A stretch of 64,000 nucleotides of DNA from Tetmemena sp. SeJ-2015 (taxonomy: Eukaryota; Ciliophora; Spirotrichea; Sporadotrichida; Oxytrichidae): contig JAJKFJ010021028.1 in the NCBI GenBank assembly GCA_027382625.1, positions 1 through 64,000 of the forward strand. Direction: 5' to 3'. The position numbers and the translations under genes were made by a program. Shown here one piece after another: positions 40,903 to 58,685 of this stretch (position 1 is its first letter; each line of letters begins with the position of its first letter). The notes under the pieces are model-generated. The model searched no databases, was not told the origin of the DNA, and saw only the letters and a list, made by a program, of their open reading frames with translations.

Positions 40903-42881
40903 ATGGGGTGCTGTGAGAGTAATCTGCGTAAATCTCAGGATTACTTATTTGGGCGTAACATAGAGAAGGCTTCTTTTTCTTTCAAAGACGTAGTGCCCAT
41001 CAAATTCCACCACTATCTCAAAGATTACGAATTCGAGAAGAATCTCCCCTCAGTCAAAGAAAGGACTAGTAAGTAATTAATGGTGGTTCAAATTTGATTG
41101 TCTAACTTTCTCACAGAGATATGTCTACTCAAGAACAGAGTCTCAGGCAAGAGGTATGTTTGCAAAAGCATCAGTTACTTTAATCCAGCCTCCGAGAAAG
41201 CCATTCTTTAGGAGATAGATCTGCTAACTAGAATAGTAAGGCTTTTGAGATACTTACTCATCCTTATATAGGATCATCCAAATATACCTAAGATCTTAGA
41301 AGTTTTCATCTATCAAAATACTGCTCACATAATCAAAGAGTAAGAATAACACTTAAAGAAAAGTGATCTAAATATAAATAATTAGGTTTTGCAGGGCAGG
41401 TTTCTTGACTCAGTGGCTTTCAAACAATAAAAATCAGTTGACTGAGAAGATCATCATCCAACTAATGAAATAATTGCTGTCAGCTATCCATTACCTTCAC
41501 AATGAATGCATTAAGTTTTTACTTATTTTTCAATTTAGCATAGTCCATAGAGATATTAAGCTAACTTCGATTTTAATTAACACGGACAAGACTGGGAACG
41601 TATTTATCCAGCTCATGTCATTTGACAGCGCCAAGCAGCTTAAGTTTAAGAATCAAGGTATGCAAAATGTTCTACCTTAATTATCCTTATGCCTTAAGAA
41701 GGAATTTAAATTTGTACCTGGGGCAGAGTTCACTGCACCAGAAATCTTCCTTGGAAAATATGACCGCAAAGTAGATTGCTATTCTGCTGGAGTACTAATG
41801 TAAGAAACCAAGTCTAAATTTCGTGTAGGTACTATCTACTGGGAGATCAAAATTTCCCCTTTAAACTTTCTGGCTAGAATAACGACAAGGAGCAATTCTG
41901 GGGATTTATGAGCCAAGAGTTGACTTTCTAAAATGAAATCTGGGGAAGCTATGAAAACATAGACTCCATCAAGGAAGTGGTTTCAGGTTTGCTTGAAAGA
42001 GATGCAGCGAAAAGATGGACTGCTAAGAAAGCGCTGAGACATCCACTTTTCGCAAAGGTATCTAACACAAACAATGAGCTAAGCCACAGTTTTATCTTGA
42101 GTAATAGATATTATTGAATTTATATCGGTGAAAATATGACCTTTAAACCAACACAGAGAAGAAAAAAGTTGAATGTCATAAAGAGAGGGATGCTTTTGTT
42201 CATAGCAACACGTCTTCTACCGGATAATAGGTACATGGAATTAAACTAGCTCTTCACTGTGTTGGATATCTAGGGTGACGGCTACCTGACTCAAGAATCT
42301 CTTAAGACCTATTTAAAAAGTGAGTTTAAAGAAGACACAAACGTGCTGCGAGATTTAAAGAAGCTGTTCTTCCTCTTCTCAAACAAGGCAACAGGTCGAC
42401 TTAGTTTGAGTGACTTCATAATTTTATCTCTAAGAATTAATTCATAGCTGCTATGATTGAATTAAAGGGAGAAGTTGACGATTCTTTGCTCAAGAAGGCT
42501 TTTAACATGGTTGCTCAAGTTGAGCAAAGCACAAGCGGTCAAGTTATAACTAGGCAATAGCTTTTTGACACCATTAAGAATTCTTCATCCACAGCAACTG
42601 CAAAAGAGAGCAAGGAGTTTTTAAGAAAGATGGATCTAGTCATTGAGAAATACTAGAATAGTAAACAGGCTAACGGCTTTAATGCGAATGAAAGCCAGAA
42701 ACTTGGCTCCACCATGTAAAGTACCTCTACCTCGAGTGGGAGAAACTTTTTAAGAATAAGTTTGAATGAGGAACAAAATATTTAAATGCAGTTCTCATAA
42801 TAAGATGAAGATTTTTTATTTAATAGGCGGGACGAGTCTATTGATTTCCAAACTTTCAAAAGGATAATGAATTAGCAATGA
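40903..42881 (+). CDS. CDPK-like pseudokinase with C-terminal EF-hand region
   Basis: The ATG at 40903 begins MGCCESNLRKS, a myristoylation/palmitoylation signal for membrane attachment. The kinase fold is recognisable: VCKSISYFNP (lysine strand), then NECINIVHRDIKLTSILI once a 24-bp intron is removed near 41520, then EFTAPEIFLGKYDRKVDCYS and LLERDAAKRWTAKKALRHPL. The DFG position reads MSFDSAK, and the residue normally Asn after HRDIK is Ser, so both metal ligands are missing. A calmodulin-like end includes FTVLDIQGDGYLTQES (about 42255) and a second weak hand. A Q/S-rich tail ends at a TGA at 42879-42881. Introns: about 41070-41115, 41240-41270, 41340-41390 and others. Probably a signalling scaffold or regulated pseudokinase. 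Confidence 0.8.
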
Positions 42882-43319
42882 TTTGATATTTCTATATACT
42901 TATTTGGTTTAAAGTCTTAAATCGTCAACTGACTCATCAACATAAGCTATATTTTTATTTTTAAATTATGAACCTTAAAATATTTAAGTGTTTTCCAAGA
43001 GAACTTTAATCTTTCTAATTTATTTGTAGATACATATAAATTTATGAGCAATTTGTATTAGTAGAGCTTAATAATGAAACTTGACATTAATTTTAGTCTT
43101 AAAAATTGATATAAAATTATTATATAGTGGATGTAAGATATAATGTGAATAAGATTAATAAGAAAATAACTTATTTGGCAAAATTGGCTTATATATTAGT
43201 AACTTTGAAAGCTTAAATTAGAAGGGACTTTTAATTGGATCTCTTATTGAGTATGTTACAGGATCAATAGATAGTAAACTCAAAGAGTGGATATTTGTGA
43301 AAGAGAATTAATTTGAATT
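42882..43319. other. AT-rich intergenic region
   Basis: About 440 bp between the CDPK-like gene and the end of the ATPase locus. The minus-strand ATPase frame stays open into this region because TAR codes Gln, so the true ATPase stop could lie here. No other feature is visible. Confidence 0.4.
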
Positions 43320-49249
<5,930 letters not shown>

Positions 49250-49946
49250 CTGCACAAGTTATACACACTTTAGTAACAACATATCAATATAGATTTGAGT
49301 TCTTGTCTCTGATATTCTTGACTTATAGATATAAACTTAATCTTATCTATTTGTAATGACTATAGGAGGGAATGTGAGAAAGCGCTTAAAGATTAAAAGA
49401 AGGAAGAACTTGATAGGTGCTAAGCTGTTCAGGATGTAGCCACTTACACAATCTGTTCATAGAAGACAGAGATGCTGCTTTATGCGCTCTGCATTCTTGA
49501 CAATGAAGTCCTACTCATTGATGTAGTTAGACTCTTTGTATAAACTGATTGATTAGTATAAGTTTATTTTTATTATGATTAAATAGATTAGTACAGATTT
49601 AAATACCTCACACAAAGCTAATAGATACCTTCAATTTTAACAATAATGAGTGTTTTATTGCAAGAAGATATTTATAATCTCAAGCAATAAATTATTATAT
49701 TGTTGTGATAATAAGAAATCTCGTTTAATAAGATTATCAAAGACAGTATTAATAATATTTCTTTACTTTATTTCTCAAAATGATCTATATTTATTAGCTT
49801 TTCACATTATCTCAGACTTTAAAGTCAGTATTGGCTTGCGATAAAAATTCTCACTTATTTGAAAAGCTAATTTATACAAGTATTTTAAATTTTTGATCAA
49901 TATTTATTATGACTCTGCAAGCTATTACTACTTATTAAAAACAAAC
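49250..49946. other. Mostly AT-rich; possible small exon at 49450-49545
   Basis: Most of this stretch has no coding signal. On the minus strand 49545-49450 is open and coding-like (NYINEQDFIVKNAERIKQHL), followed in another frame by LCKWLHPEQLSTYQVLP to about 49370. It could be an orphan MDS or exon; no family was recognised and no start was found. Confidence 0.35.
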
Positions 49947-52560
49947 TCATAATATAATTTCTATTGTACTTCTTATGTTGATTTCTTTGAATTTATGCTC
50001 ATGGTAAATGTTCTTATATTTGTACAAACCCTACATTTTACACATCATAACAAATAATTTGTATATAATGGATGATTATGTTTAGTACTTATCAGTTCTG
50101 CAAAGTGGGCATTTGGCCAAATTTAGTCCGTTCTCTCTTTAAATAATTTCCCTTGCACAAATGAGACACACGTTGAAGTGCAAGCAAGGATAGTAGATCA
50201 CTTGCCGCACTCTTTCCAAGCAAACGTTGCAAAAGTTTGAATCATTTCTTAAAGCGAGCCACTAATTGGGTAAGTACCGGTTGCTATTTTTTCCTCCCTG
50301 TTCCGCGCCTGATCAGCATTGGATGTTGGGTTTTTGCGGTGACCTTTGGGAAGGCCGGTGGATTTCAGATCGACATCAGTGGACCTAGATTGGCAAGACC
50401 ACGTAGAGATCCTCCTCCATCTCTATAAAGGGAGGTAGTGCGTCATCACTAACTAACTGACGATGGGCTTTCACGGTGACGTGGCACAACTGATCAAGGA
50501 GTTACTCCTGTGAATTACTTTAAATCGATTAAGTATTATATGCCCATGAAGGATAGTTAATTCCTAATAATAATAATTTCTTAAAGCTGCAAGCCATCTC
50601 CTTCTATCTAGATTCCCTTCATTTCAATTAAATTGTTTAAAAAACATTTTAAAATAGATGATAGGGATATACTAAATCAATAAGCAAAATTGACTGCTAA
50701 TTATTTATACAAGAGTGATATATCCTGAATTATAAATAGTTTTATTCTAAAATCTTGCTTCAAAACTTTTTAAGAAAAACTTCTTCGTTGTGTACTCATA
50801 AAATAACAAAAATTGTATAAACAAGATTTCTATATATTTAATATCTATTTCTGACTTCTTCTTGAGTTGGCATTTCAACATCTTACTCTTAAAGAATTCT
50901 TTCTACTATAGAAACCTTTTTTTAGTTTTATTTTTAATGCTCATTTCTCCTGTGTTGTATATCCTTAAAGTGAAGTTTATAGAGGTAGTAAAGAAAAGCC
51001 ACAAAGCTCATAGTCACTGTAGCTAAGAAGTATTTCCTTTCCTATTAGCCCAAATGCTTAACCAAGGCAGATCTTGAGCCCTGAAATATGTGAAATGGAT
51101 TTTATTGCTTTAAAAATAAGGAAGTCAATCTATCTGACATAGAAAAGCAAATTGGCGGTAGAAGAATTTATCTGACCCATATTTTCAGGTCTTGATGGAT
51201 ACTTCTTGGAATTCGGTTTATAAACTGCTGATATATCATAAATAATAACTGTTTTCATAATGCTTTAATAAAGATTGCGAAGGTTTTAAATTGTTTTCAG
51301 AACTCTTAAAAGGAAATAATTGGGGAGAAAATTAATTGATGGATATCTATATTGAAAGACTTGTTTTCTGCCGCAAATGTAAGTGGTTTTATCTTCTTTT
51401 GCATGTGCTCTTAATTTATTAAGCAGCATAAATATAAATTTTATCAATTGGTCCTTTATAGCAAACTAATAATTTTATTTCCTAATTTAAAAATCAATGG
51501 ATTAAATCTTAATTTTTTAGGTTATATTTTTATAGTAAATGGCTCATCAACCTGAAATATGTTCTGTTGAGAATCAAACTTGATGAGCCCAAATACTGAA
51601 ATTGTGTCACCTTCATAAGACATGTACTCAAACTCTCCTCCTTTGAAAGAAATAATGGAATTAATATTAAGAAACTATTTTTAAAGCATACCTTAAAGCT
51701 TTGAGGAAAGGAAAGAATAAAACTGATAACACAGTCTTCGCGGTGTCTTATAACTATTTATTCAATTTAAACTAATAGGTTTTATAAATTTTTGTCTAAA
51801 ATCTTGCCATCTCTTCCTTCAAAAGCAGTTTGGTAATAAGCTTAACGTAAGCTCTTATCGAAAACTTGGTTTACTGATTAAATAAAAATGGTTTTTATTA
51901 TAAATTAATATCTCTTCAAATAAATTCTCTCGTATTAAACTTATTCTTGAGATATATGTATTTAAAACTTAAAATTATTTGCCTATTTAATTAATTTTAT
52001 ATGTGATGTGACTTTCACAGCAACGAACGCTTTCTTCAGGAAGCTTGGTGAATCTTTATTTAAAGTATTACAACTTGATAGCAAATGATATAAATTGTAA
52101 TTTATCTTTATAGTCAGTAAAATTCTTTTGCTAAACGAGGTAAAAATCGGAGACTTCTAATTTTCTTGGTGATAGTTGTTTAGAAGATCGACAGTGTAGG
52201 GAAAACTGAACAAACTGATTTTCTTGTTCTGCTGATTCTTTATAATGCCTTGATCTAACATACTGCACAAGTATCTAAAGGAAAATGCACGACCACTCAG
52301 CAGCTAAGGCTTAGTAAGATCCAGTTTAGTATTCAACTCATCAAGTAATTATATTATAAAAAAGTGAGTTATCATCTAAGTTTAGGACATCAAAACAAAA
52401 ATTTATCCTATAATAAATAACTTATTAATTTCATATCAAGATTAATCTCCTCGCAATCCTTGAGCTGTTGCCTTCTTTTGTGCAATTTTCTGTATTTAAT
52501 ATAGTAGTATCCGCTTATAACTAGACTGAGAGCAGATGCTATAGAACAAACTCAAATTTA
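49947..52560 (-). CDS. MUL1/GIDE-like membrane RING E3 ubiquitin ligase
   Basis: The layout matches mitochondrial/peroxisomal MUL1-type ligases. An N-terminal helix (SALSLVISGYYYIKYRK, about 52540) is followed by a GIDE-type region (GGEFEYMSYEGDTISVFGLI, about 51650). A second helix (FLATVTMSFVAFLYYLYKLH) lies near 51030. The C-terminal RING is NFCNVC…YPCLHFNVCLIC…KCPLC, at about 50235-50120. All seven Cys and the His are present. The frame ends at a TGA at 49947-49949. The RING is joined to the upstream part by removing a 603-bp IES (pointer ATTTCT): excision gives TQEEVRNDSNFCNVCLERVR. Other gaps near 52450-52380, 52150-51860, 51780-51690 and 51530-51260 are introns or IESs. The first codon was not located. 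Confidence 0.78.
50244..50846. other. 603-bp IES in MUL1-like gene, pointer ATTTCT, with GC-rich core
   Basis: ATTTCT at 50244-50249 and 50847-50852. Excision restores the frame between EEVRN and DSNFCNVC. The left part (about 50265-50510) is much richer in G+C than any neighbouring non-coding DNA and is open in more than one frame. The remaining 330 bp are ordinary AT-rich IES sequence. Confidence 0.75.
50365..50515 (+). other. GC-rich coding-like block inside an IES
   Basis: In one plus-strand frame a protein-like stretch runs after a TGA at 50349: RPVDFRSTSVDLDWQDHVEI, then LLHLYKGRQCVITNQLTMGF and HGDVAQLIKELLL, with a TGA. The minus strand is also open (LDQLCHVTVKAHRQLVSDDA). The strand is undecided. 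It could be an MDS of a distant gene, element cargo or a structured RNA. CCTGATCAG near 50310 can pair with CTGATCAAGG near 50493. Confidence 0.35.
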
Positions 52561-52914
52561 CAAATAAATGATCTTATTCTTTATTATCATGTTTATAACT
52601 GTTTAAGATTCCATTAATTTTGAAATTTTAATCAGAAACCTACTTTAATTTATTCTATAAGCCATATCATCTGTGTGTATCTAATTTGGCTTTTGGGGAT
52701 GTTTTTGCGTTTGAAATCTTGAGATTCTACAATTTTAAGTTTAAGGTTTTCAGATCCTATGTCAACTCTAGTCGCAGTAAATCCCTCACTTTCATTTCTT
52801 AAATCGTGCTAAAATCGAACAGCTTAAATTCATATGAATAAAAGAATAAAAATGACTTGAGTCTGAGCTAACCCTGCAAAATAGATTAAATAATTTATCT
52901 TCTATAATATAAAC

Positions 52915-53484
52915 TCAGAAGTATAGCTAGTTGAACTGCTCAGTTTTAAGATTTAATTGAGGCGTGCCTGTCGACTGGATCTTAACTTTATCAGGCGGGG
53001 AAGGCTGCGATAAAGGTTCATGCTCATTCTAATTTAGGACTGCTTTAAGTTATTATTCCTAAGGGAAGCTGCTACTTCCTCTTCCTGGCACATCAAATAG
53101 AGAGGCAGCTTCCTCAGTATGATGAGTTGAAAAGTTAAACTGGAATTGCTATTAGAGGGCCAGAAGCTGCTAATCATGAGGACTGGGATTAGAGTGATTG
53201 ATAGAAGTGAACTGACTATCAACCTAGATTTATTTCTACTCAGTCTTTGGCTTGAAATGAGATCTACCCTAGCGAACTGGGAGCTCCCTGATAATTCCTT
53301 GAAAACTACCAACGATTTAAAGATTAGATCCTGGGGCTTGCTTTGTCTAAATCAGGAGATCAGGCTATGAGAAACTGTTTACCAAGCTCTAATTCTTAAC
53401 TCTAGTTTGTAAAATAATTGGTTTAGCTTAGTCTTGCTTAGCAGTTGAAATTTAAGACAGAATGGTATCAGTTTTCCCTGTCAT
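52915..53484 (-). CDS. Disordered S/Q/P-rich protein or C-terminal exon
   Basis: The ATG at 53484 gives MTGKTDTILSQISTAKQDQA and an uninterrupted frame of about 190 codons rich in Ser, Gln, Pro and His (STHHTEEAASLFDVPGRGSS, EHEPLSQPSPPDKVKIQSTG) to a TGA at 52915-52917. The ATG overlaps the TGA of the frame just upstream (ATGA at 53484-53481). This arrangement is unusual in ciliates and suggests that the two frames are parts of one gene joined by an intron or IES. Confidence 0.5.
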
Positions 53485-54859
53485 AGATTGATAAAACTAG
53501 ATAAGCAATTAATTTGAGAGAATATATAGTCAAATTCATAGGATATGAAATATAAATGAAATTCCGAAATATATGCTCTTCTAAGTTAAAAGGATATGTG
53601 TATAGTGAAAATTAAAAGATTACATTTAATAAGCTTATATGAAGGATTATATTTAAACTAGAGCTGATTAAGATCTTCAACTTTTACAAGTAATTACTGA
53701 ACATCATTTTGAATTGGAATTTTCTTGCTCCCATCCAGCTCTTTGTTTAATTATAAAACCCTTAAAGTGTATTTAATATGTTCAATACCTCTCTGTTAAC
53801 TTAAGAGCCAGCTTAAGTATTTAAAAGATAATTGACTATACTGCTTCTTCTTTCAACGCTCTCAGGCACCATTTTAGCACAGCCTATATATCTGGATCGT
53901 TTTCATCATAAAGTACACTATCAGTGACCTTCTAGAGATATACTAAAACAATAATTTAAATTCATCAGAGAACGAAGGCTTTTTACTTGTTCTATAAACC
54001 TTTTTTAGCGCTCTTTGGCCTTGACTCAAATAAATAACTTTCACTTAAAATTATTCAATGGTCCCAATTATCTCAGCTGGTCTTGGCTTCCTATAAAGTG
54101 CAGCCTCAGATTTATAATCATCTTTAGCTATCAATTCTTAGATTTAAATATAAAAACCTTAATAACATATTCCTTGAGTCTTTGAGTAGATGCACTCTTT
54201 GCAAGAGCCTTTTAATCCTTATTCTAAATCTTTTTTAGATCACTCATCGAAAGCCTTAAGTAGTCAGGTCGTTATTCTTCTATGTGCTCTTTTAAGGTTT
54301 ACCTTTTGATTTCCTACTAGGTCTGTTGCACATTTATATCATGTATGCTTTTATGCAGCTTGTGAAATCAGTTTCTAGTTGCGGTTTCAAGTTCAGATCC
54401 TCCAAGCAGTAAGGGAAAGGAAGTTAATTGTTATCAGTGAATTTATTTCGATACACTATAACTTTTGAAGAGCTCAAATTCTCAAGGGATCCTGTTTAGA
54501 AATTACTTTTCCGCATACTTTGACTCCCCACTTTATCCCTATACTGATTAGGGATTGCTTATATTGAGCTCTTTGGCCTGCAAGATTTCGATTTTACAAA
54601 TCTTATAACTATCTTTGACTCGGGGAGCCCTAGAAAGGTAGTGTGAGACTGGCCTGACTTTAGTGAAGGACTTTGCCGATTGAACTTGCAGGAGATTCCT
54701 TTCATGAAAAGACCTTGATAGTGATTTCTGTGAATTAGAGAGTACCTAAGGGCAAGTGCTTATTGCTGTCTTCTTTTATAGTAGCTGAGCTTACTTTTCC
54801 TCTTGAGCTTGCTCATTTTCAGAAAGCTGAATATAGGATTCAGTATTGCTTCTGTTCAT
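53481..54859 (-). CDS. Unidentified Q/K-rich helical protein
   Basis: The ATG at 54859 opens MNRSNTESYIQLSENEQAQE. Further segments: NLLQVQSAKSFTKVRPVSHY (about 54690), KVIVYRNKFTDNNQLPFPYC (about 54450), TLKEHIEEQRPDYLRLSMSD (about 54270), AALYRKPRPAEIIGTI (about 54105), VTDSVLYDENDPDIQAVLKW (about 53910) and KKIPIQNDVQQLLVKVEDLN (about 53720). Frame changes between segments mark introns or IESs. No domain was recognised. It probably continues into the frame at 52915-53484. Confidence 0.5.
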
Positions 54860-54965
54860 TTTATTTTACTTTATTTTACTCCCAATTTCTAAGAATCTTT
54901 AACACTATCACTTCTACTTTAAAGCATTAAGGTGATTTATAAGGTTATATAACGACGATTGATTA

Positions 54966-55497
54966 TCACTCATAGTTAACAAAGCTGTGGGACTGAGCCA
55001 TAAATTTAGAGTAGTCTTCTTCTTCTACTTGCTAATCCTAGAACTATATGAAATTGGTATTATCTATTAAGGCTTCTCTTGCAGTTGCATCATTTTGCTC
55101 CAGATCATCCTCGTCAATTTTCGTCATAGCAGATATGCTGAACTAGGCAGTGGTTTCAGGTATCAAATTTTCTCTGTTAGAAATGCTGTTAGAAGCACTG
55201 CTATGTCTCTACTGCTGCTTTTTATAAACTTCTATGTGATTATTCTACTACTGTGTGCTGAATGATAGTGCTGTTTTACAAACTCCTTTGGTTTGGATAT
55301 AGTTTCCCTTTTAAGTAGTGCAAGTTGCTTACAAGTTAAAGTACTTCTTCTTTCTGCTGATTTTGCCTTTCTTGTTCCTCAATTTGCTGTATGAGCTTCT
55401 AATATTTCTCAGTCTCTCTAACAAGATGTTCTTTTACAGCTTAGAGGGAACTGTAAGATCCACCTGCTGCATTTGCTTAGCTAAATCCGGGAATCAT
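54966..55497 (-). CDS. Small Q-rich coiled-coil protein
   Basis: The ATG at 55497 gives MIPGFSQANAAGGSYSSLQA, then a coiled coil (YQKLIQQIEEQERQNQQKEE). After one frame change near 55270 a disordered acidic end follows (SISAMTKIDEDDLEQNDATA) with a TGA at 54966-54968. No family was recognised; it lies head to tail with its neighbours. Confidence 0.5.
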
Positions 55498-55648
55498 ATC
55501 ATAAAAAAATATTCCGTTTAGGAAAAAAATTAAATGGCTAATAAAACTCGATCAAGTTAAGTCATTATCTACCAAGCCAAATTAATATATTTTAACTCTT
55601 TATTTAATAAAAAAATTATAAATGAGAATATCATGAAGTCCTCCCTCT

Positions 55649-58543
55649 TCATTATATATTTAAAATATAATTTTTGATAAATTCCTCAGATTTAAGAATT
55701 TGGTCAACAACTTGAGATGGGTCCTCAAAATTCATTCCTAACTAGTTTTAAAACAGAGGAATATTTGAGTTTTCAGTTATGATAGAGTCATATTTCTCAT
55801 CACTTCAAAATTTTCAGTAACTAATGATTGCTTTTCTTGTTGAAAATGGTTTCCATAACGCCCGTTTTCAACCTGATTTGCCAAAGCCCTTAATTAATAT
55901 TCCAAAGTGTATTGAATTTTAGCTCTCTCTTTGTTTTTATAATGACTATTATCTTTGTCATACTCTTTCATATAGTTATTGATATAGTGTTCTAAATTCG
56001 GGTTTGAAATCCTTTATTTTGTTTATGATTAGAGAAGTTTTAATTTTCAACACTAGACCTAGTTTGGCAGAGTGAATTTCGATCTGCATTCGTTATTCTA
56101 GAATCATCCCTCTATTTTACATTCTCTTCTTTGCAGAATATTGAGCAAAGCTGTTCTCAATAAAGTCACTTTGTCTTGAGCAAAATTCTCTATTCTCATC
56201 TTGTTTAGAATTACTGCCAAGTTTCTATTGAAGTACCTTTGTAAGATTTTTCCTCACCTGTAGTAATTTCTTGTTCTCGTTATTTTCCTGAGCCTCATTT
56301 TAAATAATGAAATCTAGAGGCTCATCTTAGAGTTTAAAACTTTTCTAATTTACACTATCTTCTGCTTTGATCAAGGGATTTTATGAGAAGGTATATTAAT
56401 TCAGAGCTAGCTGCTGTTATATTAGCTCATTGAAGTTGCTCTGCTTAGAATTTTCTCTTCTACTCTGTTCGTATTAAAACTTGTTTTGAAACCTTGGCAT
56501 TTAGCTTCTTCTTTAGTCTATAAATGTACTACATATTGTGCTTTTTGATGAACTTATGAGAGTTTGAGGTTGAGATTTCCGAGGGATTTCGAGAACCTAA
56601 AAGAGAAAATCGGTTTCTCTAAGGCGTCTTAAATTTATTCTGTACTTATGAAAAGTTACTATCAGTCTTGAGTATTTATCTCTTCTATAGTTCATAGCCT
56701 TTGTTTAGAGACTTGCCTCTGCTTTGAGACCTTTTATTATTACTGAGAAAAGTAGAGAGACTCTGCTACTTTGAATTTTTGGAGCTACTTTGTTTCAATT
56801 CCAGCTAGCGCTGTCTAATTTATTCGGCCAAAGTCTGATCCTAATTTACCACATTTATTGCCTTGAAGGAGTTAGAGTAAGCGTAGTCTTAGAAGTGATT
56901 TCTCTTTTTGTTGAATTCTTCTAGATTCTTTGAAGGCTTTAAAGATATGTAGTTCTGTCCTTCTCTCAAGTTATTCAAGTTTATTATAAGAATACAGTTG
57001 ACAGAAAGAATAGATAGAATATATTTGTGAACAATAGGAGCAACTCATTTATTCTAGAGAGCATGGACTCGCTCATTAAATTAAATTCCAGACTCAGAGT
57101 CTTCAGGAAAGTGTTGAAACAATTTGCATCGTTATAGCACTCTAAAATTAATAAGAAACATTATCATATGGTAAATATCCTAATTCAAAATATAGTTATT
57201 AACTCAACCAGGTGTGATAGAATGAATTGGCCAGTCTTAAAGCCTAATCCATTTTAAGCTAAGCTTAGCTATTAAATTTTAGAGCAGTAAATAACTGCTT
57301 CTATCAGCTCAATTGCAACTTTATCGCCCAATCTGCATTGCGAAAGTGAAAGTTACTCCAAAGGGAAGTTCTCTCTGCCTTGGCTCACCATTTGAGTTAT
57401 CAGAAGCTTAACGCTTTAGGGACTGACTTGAGTTTAGGACAAATTAAGTGATTTCAGACTTGTAAGAGTAAGACTTTTTATGAGCTGATTTATTGAGGTC
57501 TCTGAGATACCAGTTTTTTCAAGGCTAGAATAAAATTTAATACGAAATATATCCATCAAACGATCAAAAGAAGAAAGTAAATCTATCAACTTATTTTTTA
57601 GAGGGACAAAACAAAATACTTACTTCGAAGATATTAAATTAAATTGCTTTAAGTATTTCATTTAAATTTAACTTCAGATGTAGAAGAACTGGCTTTGTGA
57701 AGATTAGAGAGCACTCGTTACTGACCATATCAAGAGATTTCTTTTCAATATATTGAACTAACGAGATCAAGCTTTAGTCTTTGAAGAATGGATTGAAAGA
57801 CAGATTTAAAGCATGAATTCTACAGTTCACCATTGTCAGTGCCTGAACCAAAGTGTCAAAGTTCCTTGCATTTATGCTCTTACCACTCAAGTTGAGCAAG
57901 ATTTCATCTAAAATTCCAATGAGAGCTGTTAATTTTTACTAATTGTATTAAATATAAAAAAGGAGAAGCTTCATTACTTACCACTGTTCTGATTTTAAGA
58001 ATTTTTTATTTAGATAGATTCATAGAAAGTTTGAAGAACCGGAGAAAGAGGATGCTCACCATAGTTTGCGCATAGCTCACTGTAAATTGATAAAAGTTAA
58101 ATCTACTCTAGTCTCTGATTAAAGCACCATTTAAAATATAACCATTTACACTGGCATTAACTCTTTGAATTGTAAGCCTTTAAGTTGAAGCCTTTCTAAT
58201 CGCTTCCCTCGTCAAAACAAAAGTTCTTAGTAGAGTTTGAAGTATAGTTGTTTATTTACTGATTCGGAGATGTAGACATTGGTCTTCCATCTTAACTGCT
58301 TACAGTTCTCACCTAGTCACCAATTTAGAAAAGGACTCTCTTTTTCTCACTTTGCTTGTTAATAGAAGTTAGTGAGGAATTGGTATTTAATTGCTGTTTT
58401 GCTCTCTAAACTGGAGTTTACAAATTTTCCAAGGTATGAAGAGTTGTATTTGTGTTCAAAGTGGTTTTGTTCTAGGCTTGAGGCTTCTTAAGCGATGACT
58501 TTGATAGATACTTTGGCCTTTTGCCTGATGAACTGTTCATCAT
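55649..58543 (-). CDS. Leucine-rich-repeat protein with Q-rich tail
   Basis: The ATG at 58543 gives MMNSSSGKRPKYLSKSSLKK and a disordered N-terminus. Ribonuclease-inhibitor-like LRRs follow: DTLVQALTMVNCRIHALNLS near 57850, then TSINQLIKSLTLTSLKSLNL and LSLSQCRLGDKVAIELIEAV between about 57480 and 57300. The C-terminal 1.4 kb is Q/S/K-rich with coiled-coil character and ends SQVVDQILKSEEFIKNYILN, with a TGA at 55649-55651. A scaffolding or ciliary role is plausible for LRR proteins of this sort. Exon borders are approximate. Confidence 0.6.
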
Positions 58544-58685
58544 TTTACTAAATGCTAAATTGGAATGAATAATGAATTTGAGGGCAAATTTCTATCAATA
58601 ATTTATAAATTAGTCGTTTGTCAACAAACACATTTAGTAAGTGTGGTTGTATCTTCAAATGAAGCAGAATTAAAAATTAAGATTT

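Noticed and set aside
50237..50428. Plus-strand 63-residue standard-code open frame beginning MNHFLKRATNW
   Set aside because: Its first part is antisense to the RING gene and it ends at a TAA that is not a stop in this code. The GC-rich block is reported instead without choosing this frame.
50260..50510. SRP RNA or U1 snRNA in the GC-rich block
   Set aside because: Short resemblances (CTGATCA near 50490, a TACTTACC-like stretch near 50275) were found, but conserved loops and overall domain layout could not be matched.
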